This document shows positions 7,158 through 15,392 of a stretch of DNA of 42,498 nt, one piece after another; the first letter of the stretch is position 1; every line of letters starts with the position of its first letter. Made by a program: the position numbers and the translations under genes. The notes under the pieces were generated by a model. That model made no database searches and was not told the DNA's origin. It saw nothing but the letters and a program-made list of their open reading frames with translations. Origin of the DNA: an uncultured Bacteroidia bacterium (lineage in GTDB: Bacteria; Bacteroidota; Bacteroidia; Bacteroidales; F082). Where the stretch lies: assembly GCA_902771635.1 (NCBI GenBank), contig CACXXW010000029.1:1-42498 (forward strand), in the 5' to 3' direction.

Positions 7158-8347
7158 ATGAAGGAAGTACAAAGAACAGATTATATCCAATGGCTTGATC
7201 GGAAAAAAGGCAATGGGCTGATAAAAATCATTACTGGTGTGCGTCGATGTGGCAAGTCGTATCTTTTGTTCACACTTTTCAAAAGGCATTTGGTTGAACA
7301 AGGAATAGGCGAAGATCATATCGTAGCCTTGGCTTTGGATGATTTTGCAAACAGACAATACCAAGATGCTGAAGCTTTGTACAAATATGTTAAGTCGAAA
7401 ATCACGGAGGCTTTTTGCATATCCCCAATATTGATATTTATGTAACGGGTAGTAACTCCAAGTTTCTTTCATCGGATATTGTGACCGAGTTTCGCGGGCG
7501 CGGTGACGAGATTAGGGTTTATCCGTTCAGTTTTGCCGAAGTGCATGAGATTTTTGAAGGAGACAAACATCGAGCATGGTCTGCTTACTGCCGTTATGGA
7601 GGGATGCCTCTCGTATGGGCAGCCTCAACCAACCAAGACAGAGAACAGTATTTAAAAAACCTATTTGAACAAGTTTATATTTCGGACATCATCAATCGTC
7701 ATGACTTGCGCGGAAAATCCGAAATTGGTTACATTGTCAATATTCTTGCCTCATCAGTCGGTTCTCTGACAAACCCATTGCGCTTGACCAATACATTCAA
7801 ATCTGAATTGGGACTCAGCATTTCGCAAAACACAGTGAATTCGTACATCGAGTATCTTGTGGATTCGTTTCTAATCGGGAAAGTCAATCGATACGATGTC
7901 AAAGGACTGCGGTATATCTCTTCTCCTTTGAAATATTATTTCACCGATGTGGGCATGCGCAATGCAAGGCTGAATTTCCGCCAACAAGACGACTCTCATA
8001 TCATGGAGAACATAATATACAATGAGTTGCTTCGTCGAAGATTTAGTGTCGATGTAGGTTGTGTTACAGTCAATGTAAAGGCAGAGAATGGAAAAATGGT
8101 GAGAAAACAGTTGGAGGTGGATTTTATTGCTAACAGCGGAGACAAACGATACTACATCCAGTCGGCATTCGATGTGCCTACTATAGAGAAGCGTGAACAA
8201 GAAGAACGCTCCCTTCTCAACATCAATGACTCTTTCAAGAAAATCATCGTTCAGCAGTCCATAGTCGAACCATGGCATAGTCAACAGGGGGTGCTTTACA
8301 TTGGAATTGAGGATTTTCTACTAAATGCCGAAAGTATGGATTTGTAA
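7158..8347 (+). pseudogene. AAA ATPase with DUF4143 domain, Walker B segment deleted and frame broken
   Basis: Frame 1 (7158 on) gives the N-terminus with Walker A (ITGVRRCGKSYLL, about residues 26-38) and breaks after YVKSKITE. A second frame then reads GFLHIPNIDIYVTGSNSKFLSSD, followed by EFRGRGDEIRVYPFSFAE, CRYGGMP and the C-terminal DUF4143 part (QLEVDFIANSGDKRYYIQ) to 8347. In intact family members about 25 residues including Walker B (LLLDEVQ-like) lie between the two halves; here they are missing and the join is out of frame. A programmed frameshift would not restore Walker B, so I call it a deletion pseudogene. These ATPases are common accessory genes in Bacteroidales and their cellular role is not settled. 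Confidence 0.88.
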
Positions 8348-8548
8348 AAGCCTTTGTGCCGTCACTGAAATGACCATCGCACATGATGTGATTTTGGGGA
8401 TGGTGAGGTGAAAATGGATTTTTGTTTTGATGTTATCTTTTTCATACTTTTTTCCATTTTTTCCACAAAAACAGTCACCCCGAGTCGCTCAATGCCAATT
8501 GTCTATAAGGTTTTGAACTTTTTTGTTCAACATTTTCCAAAGTTTGCC

Positions 8549-8556
8549 TATCTTTG
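8549..8556 (+). promoter_or_regulatory. -7 promoter box for the structured RNA and helicase
   Basis: TATCTTTG matches TAnnTTTG, and a TTTG about 24 nt upstream (8522-8525) could serve as the -33 element. Transcription from here would give a leader of about 260 nt containing the nested hairpin RNA. Confidence 0.5.
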
Positions 8557-8620
8557 CCCTCATCAACCCAAAAAGAACATATCAACACAGAAGATAACTG
8601 ATTATATAACATATTGATAT

Positions 8621-8756
8621 AAAGCGTTTTTGCTTTTCAAGTAAAGTCGAAATCCGGAAAATTTAGACAATGCTACTCGAGAAAGCAGAAATGCTCACGG
8701 AATATCCGTGGGCTTTCTCGTTTGTAGCATAGGCACTTTCCGGAGCCTCGACTTTA
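8621..8756 (+). ncRNA. Nested multi-stem structured RNA, copy 1 (leader of the helicase gene)
   Basis: A small 5' hairpin AAAGC-GTTTTT-GCTTT (8621-8636) is followed by one long arm made of five nested helices. These are TAAAGTCGA/TCGACTTTA (8642-8650 with 8748-8756), CCGGAAA/TTTCCGG (8654-8660 with 8737-8743), ATGCTAC/GTAGCAT (8670-8676 with 8724-8730), CGAGAAAG/CTTTCTCG (8678-8685 with 8713-8720) and CACGGA/TCCGTG (8696-8701 with 8705-8710). Internal loops are AAT opposite AGCC and ATTTAGACA opposite AGGCAC. The element at 37548-37688 has the same layout and loop bases but different helices. The element ends 67 nt before the helicase start. ATCCGTG (8704-8710) could alternatively pair with CACGGAT (8767-8773), which is followed by TCTTTTT, so a terminator-like switch is conceivable. 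I recognise no named RNA family. Confidence 0.7.
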
Positions 8757-8823
8757 GACAGAAGTTCACGGATTCTTTTTGTGACCCATTAGAAGGGCGA
8801 AGCGCTCAAAACGCCAAGCCATA

Positions 8824-11800
8824 ATGAGTACCAAGTTCTTCAATAATACCGAGATGAGGCTGATGGACAAGTTCCACGGCATCGCTTCCGCAATGGCCAA
8901 CTTCGACATCTTTCATGCCGTAGTTGGCTATTTTCGTTCCAGCGGCTACTTCAAACTGCGCAAGGAATTGGAAAATGTCACCGAGATACGCATCCTCGTC
9001 GGCATCAATATCGACAATCTCTTCCGCCAATCGCAACTCACGGGTAAGTTTTTCTTCGAAAATAAAGAAGCAACGCTTGAACAGTATTGCGAGGACTTCC
9101 TTCGTGATGTCTACCAGTCCGAATACTCGTCAGAAGTTGATGAAGGCATCCGTCAGTTCTGCGCCGACATTGCCAACAATCGGTTGCAATTGCGTATCCC
9201 TCCCACCAAAGACCTTCACGCGAAATTCTATCTATGCTTGCCCAAAAACCACAATGAACACAGCGACGGCTGGGTCATCATGGGTAGCAGCAACCTCAGC
9301 GCACAGGGTCTCGGCACCACCGAACCGCCACGCTACGAATTGAATGTGGCCATGAAGGACTACGACGATGTGCATTACTGCGAGGAAGAGTTTCAAAGCC
9401 TTTGGAAGGATGCCATTCCAGTGACCATGGACGATGTGAACCATATCGTTGGCAAAACCCATCTGACATCAGAAGAACATCAGCCCACGCCATACGAACT
9501 TTACATGCGGATGCTCATCGACCATTTCGGCGATCAGGTCGAAGACGATTTCATTCCTCATCTGCCCGACAATTACGACAACCTCACCTACCAACGTGAC
9601 GCAGTAGTGCAAGGCTATAATATCATGATGCAGCATGGTGGCTGTTTCATTGCCGATGTGGTGGGTTTGGGCAAAACCGTGGTGGCTGCCATGATTGCAC
9701 AGCGGTTTATCGCCGCCAACGGCAACAACACCCGTATTCTTGTCATCTTCCCTCCAGCGGTGCAAAGCAACTGGGAAGACACTTTCCGCGATTTCCAAAT
9801 AAAAAACAACTATAGCCAGTTTGTCAGCAACGGAAGCTTGGATAAGGTCATTGAGGGCACCAACAACTACAGCCAGCCTGGTTATTACGACCTCATCATC
9901 GTTGATGAGGCGCACAACTTCCGTCACGACAGCACAGGCAATTACGACCTGCTGCAACGCATCTGCAAGTCGACACGATTGAACAAAGGTAATGTCAAAG
10001 GCAACAAGCGCGTGCTGCTGCTTTCGGCTACGCCGCTCAACAACACGCCCGAAGACATCAAGAACCAACTGCTGTTGTTCCAGGACACCGCCCGTTGCAC
10101 GATTGATGGTGTCTCCAACATTGCCGATACCTTTGCCCCTTGGATTAAGGAATTCAAGAGCCTCATGTCGCAACGTCGCACCTTGAGTGCCGAGTTCCTT
10201 ACCAGCCGCATCGATGCCATCAATCAGGAACTACGTCACAAGGTGCTGGAGAAGGTGATGGTGCGCCGTACCCGCAGCAACATTCAGCATGAGCCTCGCT
10301 ATGCCAACGAGATACACTTCCCTCAGTTGCTCGACCCCACCGACCGCACCTATCAAATGTCACCTCAAGTACTTAAACTCTTTATTGACACCTATATCAA
10401 GTTAGTGGACACGCCATCGGCTAACCTGAAAGAGGTAAACCCGGACATGTTCGACGGAAGCGGTTTGCGTTATGCCCGTTATCGTGCCATAGAGTATTGC
10501 CCGTCCTACAAAGTTACTTCTGGGAAAATGGCAAAGCACATGGCCGATTCGTTGGCCTCCATCTATCAGACACACATGGTCAAACGCTTGGAAAGTAGTT
10601 TCGATGCTTTCAAGAAATCGCTTCATACCCTCCTTGATGCCACCAAGGGAATGATTAAGATGTTCGAGGAAGACAAGGTCATCATCGCCCCTGATTTGAA
10701 TGTGAAAAAGCTGCAAGCTGACGGCATAGAGTTGGACGAAATCATTGAACTGGCCATCGGCAAGGGACTCGACCAAAAAGAAATTCTCTTCCACGCTGCC
10801 GACTTCTTGCCTGATTTCCTGCCTATGTTGGAATACGATGCCGAGGTATTGGACAAGTTGTGCAAGCGATGGGAGAAAGTGAAATCCGACCCCAAACTGG
10901 AACTCTTCATCACCATGTTGCAAGGCGAATTGTTCGACAAGAAAAAGAACCCTGGCGGCAAGCTCGTGGTGTTCAGCGAAAGCGTAGATACCGTCAATTA
11001 TTTGGAAAAGGAGTTGAAACAACGCTTGAATCGCAGCGACATTCTAGCCGTTTGCGCCAAAAGTCGCAACCGTCTGCGCGACACCATCAAAGCCAACTTT
11101 GACGCAAAGTATAAAAAAGAATGGCGCAACGACTATAATATCATCATCACTTCCGATGTGTTGGCTGAGGGCGTCAACCTGCATCGGGCCAATGTGATTG
11201 TCAACTACGACAGTCCGTGGAACGCCACCCGACTGATGCAACGCATCGGGCGTGTGAACCGTATCGGATCCACCGCCAACGCGATTCACAACTATATGTT
11301 CTATCCTTCCGACCCAGGTGATGCCATCATTAGCCTGAAGAAAAACTCCCTCATCAAGTTGCAGAGCTTCCATTCCGCCCTTGGCGAAGACACAAGAATC
11401 TTTTCACATGATGAAATGGTGCATGAGTTCAAACTCTTCAATGCCGATGTCCGCGACGACACCGACCGTAGCCTGGAACTGCTGAGCGAAGTACGTGCAC
11501 TTCACGACACCAATTCCGCACTATACCGTAAAATCAAGCAGTTGCCTCCAAAGAGCCGTTGCGCCCGTCTCGCTACACAAACGGCTCCTTCTTCACACAC
11601 GATTTCCTATTTGTCATCACCTTATAAAAAGGCTTACTACTTCGTCAGCGACACCACCCGAGAACTCTCATTCCTTGAAGCTGCCGACCTCTTCCGTGCG
11701 GAACCTGGTGAAAAATCCGTACCCTTTGGGGATGGCTTACAACTCCACTACGAGCAGGTACGGAAAGCTTTGGCGCAATACACCATCGACCAGCAGAGCG

Positions 11801-12141
11801 AGGTTCAAGAAGAAAAGCTCAAAATCGGTAGCAAAGACAACGATGCCAAGAAAGCCGCTGCTTTCCTGCGCGAAATACGCCCCTTGTTTGATGATGAAGG
11901 TCGCCATACCGTTGACCGCTTGAAGCAAATAGTGGAACGCGGAACCTACAACCAACTGGCCGATGCCTTGAACCGCATCTCGAAAAAACAAAAGAAAGAG
12001 CCTTTGCCATCCATAAAAGTCCTGGAACAACTTGAAGAGTTGGACGAACACTACAGCCAGCCAGAAACGTCAATTGACATCAAACAAGTGGCACTCACTA
12101 CTGCCGACATCATATTAAGCGAAACATTCATATTTTTATAA
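8824..12141 (+). CDS. PLD-family nuclease fused to SNF2-type superfamily 2 helicase
   Basis: This is a 1105-aa defence-type ATPase. The N-terminal phospholipase-D nuclease domain (about residues 15-200) carries one HKD motif: H132, K134 (LHAKFYL) and GSSN at 154-157. Such domains usually dimerise to build the active site. The helicase core follows: Walker A VVGLGKTVVAAM (GLGKT 281-285), DEAH box (361-364, VDEAHNFRH), LLLSATPLNN (399-407), then the second RecA lobe with SDVLAEGVNL (about 775) and LMQRIGRVNRIGS (about 804-816), motifs V and VI. The last ~250 residues are charged and unassigned. The gene pairs with the downstream DNA methyltransferase, as in restriction systems where a translocating helicase-nuclease acts on unmodified DNA. 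The start at 8824 is the first ATG after the structured leader RNA. Confidence 0.9.
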   Translation: MSTKFFNNTEMRLMDKFHGIASAMANFDIFHAVVGYFRSSGYFKLRKELENVTEIRILVGINIDNLFRQSQLTGKFFFENKEATLEQYCEDFLRDVYQSEYSSEVDEGIRQFCADIANNRLQLRIPPTKDLHAKFYLCLPKNHNEHSDGWVIMGSSNLSAQGLGTTEPPRYELNVAMKDYDDVHYCEEEFQSLWKDAIPVTMDDVNHIVGKTHLTSEEHQPTPYELYMRMLIDHFGDQVEDDFIPHLPDNYDNLTYQRDAVVQGYNIMMQHGGCFIADVVGLGKTVVAAMIAQRFIAANGNNTRILVIFPPAVQSNWEDTFRDFQIKNNYSQFVSNGSLDKVIEGTNNYSQPGYYDLIIVDEAHNFRHDSTGNYDLLQRICKSTRLNKGNVKGNKRVLLLSATPLNNTPEDIKNQLLLFQDTARCTIDGVSNIADTFAPWIKEFKSLMSQRRTLSAEFLTSRIDAINQELRHKVLEKVMVRRTRSNIQHEPRYANEIHFPQLLDPTDRTYQMSPQVLKLFIDTYIKLVDTPSANLKEVNPDMFDGSGLRYARYRAIEYCPSYKVTSGKMAKHMADSLASIYQTHMVKRLESSFDAFKKSLHTLLDATKGMIKMFEEDKVIIAPDLNVKKLQADGIELDEIIELAIGKGLDQKEILFHAADFLPDFLPMLEYDAEVLDKLCKRWEKVKSDPKLELFITMLQGELFDKKKNPGGKLVVFSESVDTVNYLEKELKQRLNRSDILAVCAKSRNRLRDTIKANFDAKYKKEWRNDYNIIITSDVLAEGVNLHRANVIVNYDSPWNATRLMQRIGRVNRIGSTANAIHNYMFYPSDPGDAIISLKKNSLIKLQSFHSALGEDTRIFSHDEMVHEFKLFNADVRDDTDRSLELLSEVRALHDTNSALYRKIKQLPPKSRCARLATQTAPSSHTISYLSSPYKKAYYFVSDTTRELSFLEAADLFRAEPGEKSVPFGDGLQLHYEQVRKALAQYTIDQQSEVQEEKLKIGSKDNDAKKAAAFLREIRPLFDDEGRHTVDRLKQIVERGTYNQLADALNRISKKQKKEPLPSIKVLEQLEELDEHYSQPETSIDIKQVALTTADIILSETFIFL

Positions 12142-12205
12142 GTAAATGTTTATAAACAGTTTACATATTGAATTGAGCATGGGAATGACTATCCTTAAGC
12201 CTTTT

Positions 12206-12295
12206 CCGTCATGGCGGAGAAACATCCGCCATCTCCTGAGCGCAAAGACGACACCTTTCTGTTCAGGAGATTGCGGGTCAAGCCCGCAATGACGG
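12206..12295. repeat. Three-hairpin palindromic repeat, family C
   Basis: Outer arms CCGTCAT (12206-12212) and ATGACGG (12289-12295) enclose three hairpins: TGGCGG/CCGCCA (12212-12217, 12226-12231), CTCCTGA/TCAGGAG (12233-12239, 12263-12269) and TTGCGGG/CCCGCAA (12271-12277, 12283-12289). The GCGGGTCAAGCCCGC core is a widespread intergenic repeat type in several bacterial phyla. It fills the spacer between the helicase and methyltransferase genes. Confidence 0.75.
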
Positions 12296-12358
12296 TTTGG
12301 CTTCAAGTCCTGTGTCTCTTTAATTAAGTTGTTTAATCTTGCCAAATCTCTAAAAAAA

Positions 12359-15310
12359 ATGAACACCTCAATTATACGACAAATCTTCCAGTCGAAATTC
12401 GATTACCCAACCTACTGTAACGAAATAGTCCACAATGTTTTCGGTTGCAACGATATTTCCACCCGTCCCGAATTGCTTGATACCACAGCAGATGGCGACA
12501 ACAGTTATTACATAGGTCGCCAAACCGATGCCGATGGTCGTGAACTCGGCTTTTTCTACACCCGTGTTGCCCAGGGCAGCGATGTGCGCCGCAAGCGCGT
12601 CGGGCTGCGCAAGATGATAGCCCCATACCTGAAATACGATGTCGATGCCGCCATTGCCGTTTTTGCCGACGAAAGCCACTGGCGTTTGTCGTACATCTGC
12701 GACATGAAAGAAGGTGTCACCAACGCAAAACGGTTCTCGTACATCTTAGGCGACGAGCAGGGACAGTATAAGACACCCTTGGAGCGACTTGATACCATAT
12801 ACGCCAAAAGAGGAAGGTTTGTCTTGAATGACTTGCGCGAAGCTTTCTCCGTCGATGCGCTCAGTGACGAATTCTTTGACGAGTATCACATCCACTACGA
12901 CCGCATTGTGGCTGAGTTAGCCCGACAAGGAAAGACGGGAGCCGTGTATCACGATTATGTGAAGAAACTGATGGGGCGCATTGTCTTTCTGCATTTCCTG
13001 CAAAAGAAAGGTTGGCTTTGTGGCGATACCAACTTCATGCTCAACACTTTCAGCCAAAGCAACCGCAGGAACGACTATCTGGAAAGCGTACTTGAGCCGC
13101 TTTTCTTTGGCATTCTCAACACTGAACCCATCAAACGCGAGCAGGTTTTCAGCAGGAACGGTTGGCAACAAGGTTTGGTGGAAAAATGGGCGAGCATCCC
13201 TTACCTCAATGGAGGTCTATTTGAACTTGATGACGTTGACAACCTGAGAATTGTTCTGCCCGAATCCATCTTCAGCAATCTTTTCTCCTTCTTGGCTTCC
13301 TACAACTTCACCGTCGACGAGAACGACCCCGACGATGCCGAGATTGGTGTTGACCCCGAGATGTTAGGCAAAATCTTCGAGAGCCTTTTGGAGGACAACA
13401 AGGCCAAAGGTGCTTTCTACACCCCCAAGGAGATCGTGCGCTATATGTGCAAGGAGTCGCTGATTGCCTACCTTGTCTCTTCTGTAGAGACGCGCCATGG
13501 CACGTCTCTACAAGATGACAACAAGGGAAAGGCCTGTGTCCGGGCCTTCGTAGAACAGCACGAGATGCAGCCCGACTTGGAGCCTTATCGCGGTGTGCTC
13601 GAAAGCACTTTGCGTGAGGTGAAAATCTGCGACCCCGCCATTGGCTCAGGCGCATTCCCTATGGGCTTGCTGAATGAGTTGTGGCGTTGCCGTGAAGCTT
13701 TGGGAACGCAGATGTCGCGACTGGAACTGAAGAAGGAAATCATCGAGAACAACATCTATGGCGTGGACATCGAGCGTGGTGCCATCGACATTGCCCGTTT
13801 GCGCTTCTGGTTGAGCATTGTGGTGGACAGCGAAAAGGCAGAGCCGTTGCCTAACTTCGACTACAAGTTTATGCAAGGCAACAGCCTGATTGAGAGTTAT
13901 GGCGGTTTCGACCTCAGCCGCATAGCGGGCAAGACCGTTGGCCGTCCATCCACTTCCACGCAGTATGTGATAGGTCTCGACAGCGATTTGAGCCAGAAGA
14001 ATCTGCAACGTCTGTTGCGCGAATACTTCTCCGTCACCGACCATCAAAAGAAAGCCACCATGCGCCACGCCATCAATGCCGAGGTGAAGACCCTCATCCG
14101 CGAAAGCGTTGGTGGCACCCCGACCTTCCTCGCCAAGTTGGAGCAACTCGACCCATCCGCCAACCAAGACTTCTTCCTTTGGCACACTTGGTTTAAGGAC
14201 ATCTTTGATAAAGGTGGGTTTGATATTGTGATTGGGAATCCGCCGTATGGAGCAACTATAACCGAAAATAAAGAACAATATAAAAAGTGCTATTTATGTA
14301 CGGAAGGCAAGTATGAGATTTATAAATATTTCTTTGAGCAAGCAACAAAATTGTCTTGCCAACAAGGTGTTATCGCATATATAACGCCTAATACCTGGCA
14401 AACATTGGGCTATTTCAAAAAGATGAGGCAGATACTATTTGATAAATGCGAAATAGTGTCTATAACAGACTCTTTATACGATATTTTTGCAAGCGCAACT
14501 GTCGATACTATGATAACTATTCTGCAGGTCAACAAAGGCAATAAATTGAAGAAATATAAATTTGTAGAGGATGACTTGAAGTCATTTCATATCCTTGATT
14601 TCAATACTAATGATGATAGTATTCTATGTTCAAAGACCAATCCTATTATTCAGAAAATAGAAAGAGCTGGGGTCGTGCTCGGGAGTATTGCCGAAATTTG
14701 GCAAGGTTTAATTGCATATGCAGGGAAGGACCAACCAAGAATATGGACCTCAACAGAAAAGGAAACCGAATACCATAGAAAACTATTATACGGAAGAGAC
14801 ATTTCAAAATACTCGATTACTTGGAGTGGTGAATATCTGAAATATGGGGAATGGTTGCATAGGCCAAGACCTTCTTATATTTTTGACAAAGAAAAAATCC
14901 TTGTTCAGCGAATTCGTAATCCTAAATTACAAACGCGATTGGTTTGTGCTTATGATATTGATGGGTATATAAATGGTACAGGATTGTCAAATATTGTATT
15001 GTTAAACCAATACCAAGACATATATTCGCTAAAATATATAATTGGTATACTGAACTCAAAACTTATAAATTACTGGTTTTCTTATTATTTTGTTGATGTA
15101 AACATAAAACCTGAACAACTAAGAAAAATTCCACTCCCTGAAACTAAAACAAATCAAGAGATCATATTATTTGTGGAACAAATTCTTTCTATTAAGCGGA
15201 AAGCCTCTGATGCTGACACTTCAGCAATAGAACGAGAAATAGACCAAAAAGTATATGAGCTTTATGACCTTACTTCTGAAGAAATTACAATGATTGAGCA
15301 AAGCAACTGA
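12359..15310 (+). CDS. Eco57I/PglX-like N6-adenine DNA methyltransferase with specificity domain
   Basis: A 983-aa protein that methylates adenine in DNA and probably sets the target of the restriction module. Seen: an N-terminal alpha/beta region (about 1-330); the methyltransferase region with AFYTPKEIVRYM (about 352-363), motif I DPAIGSGAF (425-433), and catalytic motif IV NPPY (627-630); then a TaqI-type target-recognition region to the C-terminus (EIWQGL, YGRDISKY, NILNSKL-like repeats). I see no clear nuclease motif, so cleavage likely comes from the PLD-helicase. The start at 12359 follows the family-like IIRQIF. Two oddities: a 30-bp palindrome is embedded in frame (residues about 375-385), and base composition becomes strongly AT-rich from about 14210, just before NPPY, suggesting the recognition part was acquired separately. 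Confidence 0.9.
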   Translation: MNTSIIRQIFQSKFDYPTYCNEIVHNVFGCNDISTRPELLDTTADGDNSYYIGRQTDADGRELGFFYTRVAQGSDVRRKRVGLRKMIAPYLKYDVDAAIAVFADESHWRLSYICDMKEGVTNAKRFSYILGDEQGQYKTPLERLDTIYAKRGRFVLNDLREAFSVDALSDEFFDEYHIHYDRIVAELARQGKTGAVYHDYVKKLMGRIVFLHFLQKKGWLCGDTNFMLNTFSQSNRRNDYLESVLEPLFFGILNTEPIKREQVFSRNGWQQGLVEKWASIPYLNGGLFELDDVDNLRIVLPESIFSNLFSFLASYNFTVDENDPDDAEIGVDPEMLGKIFESLLEDNKAKGAFYTPKEIVRYMCKESLIAYLVSSVETRHGTSLQDDNKGKACVRAFVEQHEMQPDLEPYRGVLESTLREVKICDPAIGSGAFPMGLLNELWRCREALGTQMSRLELKKEIIENNIYGVDIERGAIDIARLRFWLSIVVDSEKAEPLPNFDYKFMQGNSLIESYGGFDLSRIAGKTVGRPSTSTQYVIGLDSDLSQKNLQRLLREYFSVTDHQKKATMRHAINAEVKTLIRESVGGTPTFLAKLEQLDPSANQDFFLWHTWFKDIFDKGGFDIVIGNPPYGATITENKEQYKKCYLCTEGKYEIYKYFFEQATKLSCQQGVIAYITPNTWQTLGYFKKMRQILFDKCEIVSITDSLYDIFASATVDTMITILQVNKGNKLKKYKFVEDDLKSFHILDFNTNDDSILCSKTNPIIQKIERAGVVLGSIAEIWQGLIAYAGKDQPRIWTSTEKETEYHRKLLYGRDISKYSITWSGEYLKYGEWLHRPRPSYIFDKEKILVQRIRNPKLQTRLVCAYDIDGYINGTGLSNIVLLNQYQDIYSLKYIIGILNSKLINYWFSYYFVDVNIKPEQLRKIPLPETKTNQEIILFVEQILSIKRKASDADTSAIEREIDQKVYELYDLTSEEITMIEQSN
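13483..13512. repeat. Palindromic repeat inside the methyltransferase gene, family D
   Basis: TGTAGAGACG, then a GCCATGGC centre, then CGTCTCTACA forms a 30-bp palindrome with one mismatched pair. Read in frame it encodes approximately SVETRHGTSLQ, between AFYTPKEIVRYM and motif I. The same GTAGAGACG...CGTCTCTAC type is known as a dispersed repeat in other bacterial genomes, so it is likely an insertion kept in frame. Confidence 0.75.
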
Positions 15311-15329
15311 CAAACTATTTGAAATTTAT

Positions 15330-15367
15330 AATGCCTAGCGATAAGGAATTCTCATCATCTAGGCATT
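15330..15367 (+). terminator. Hairpin terminator after the methyltransferase gene
   Basis: AATGCCTAG (15330-15338) pairs with CTAGGCATT (15359-15367), with a 20-nt loop and T-rich sequence (TCTTTGTATTTTT) after it. It separates the methyltransferase from the KAP gene, so the latter is likely transcribed on its own. Confidence 0.6.
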
Positions 15368-15373
15368 TCTTTG

Positions 15374-15382
15374 TATTTTTGC
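15374..15382 (+). promoter_or_regulatory. -7 promoter box of the KAP NTPase gene
   Basis: TATTTTTGC fits TAnnTTTG and lies 11 nt before the ATG at 15393, giving a very short or absent leader. Confidence 0.55.
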
Positions 15383-15392
15383 AAAAAAAAGT

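Larger units (their letters stand above)
8348..8823 (+). other. Gene-free leader region upstream of the helicase
   Basis: It contains a possible hairpin after the ATPase relic (ACCATC at 8373-8378 with GATGGT at 8399-8404, and CACAT/ATGTG inside), a TTGAAC/GTTCAA hairpin with a six-T loop (8513-8530), the promoter box at 8549-8556, and the structured RNA at 8621-8756. A 69-codon frame at 8408-8617 has no family features and overlaps these structures, so I do not call it a gene. Confidence 0.55.

Noticed and set aside
7400..7450. Programmed ribosomal frameshift in ATPase relic 1
   Set aside because: Joining the two frames would still lack about 25 residues including the Walker B motif, and no slippery heptamer with a downstream pseudoknot is evident at the join.
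8408..8617. A 69-codon plus-strand frame as a gene
   Set aside because: It has no family features and an F- and I-rich start without clear signal structure, and it overlaps promoter and hairpin elements of the helicase leader.
8621..8756. Retron msr-msd RNA
   Set aside because: The 5' small hairpin plus long arm is retron-like in outline, but there is no reverse transcriptase gene anywhere in the window, near either copy.
8642..8756. Simple transposon or MITE inverted repeats as the explanation of the nested hairpin
   Set aside because: No target-site duplication or transposase is seen, and the two copies differ in helix sequence while sharing loop bases, which is opposite to recent copies of a mobile repeat.
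12142..12358. CRISPR array or small gene in the helicase-methyltransferase spacer
   Set aside because: The repeats there are inverted hairpins of one compound element, not direct repeats with unique spacers, and no frame has coding character.
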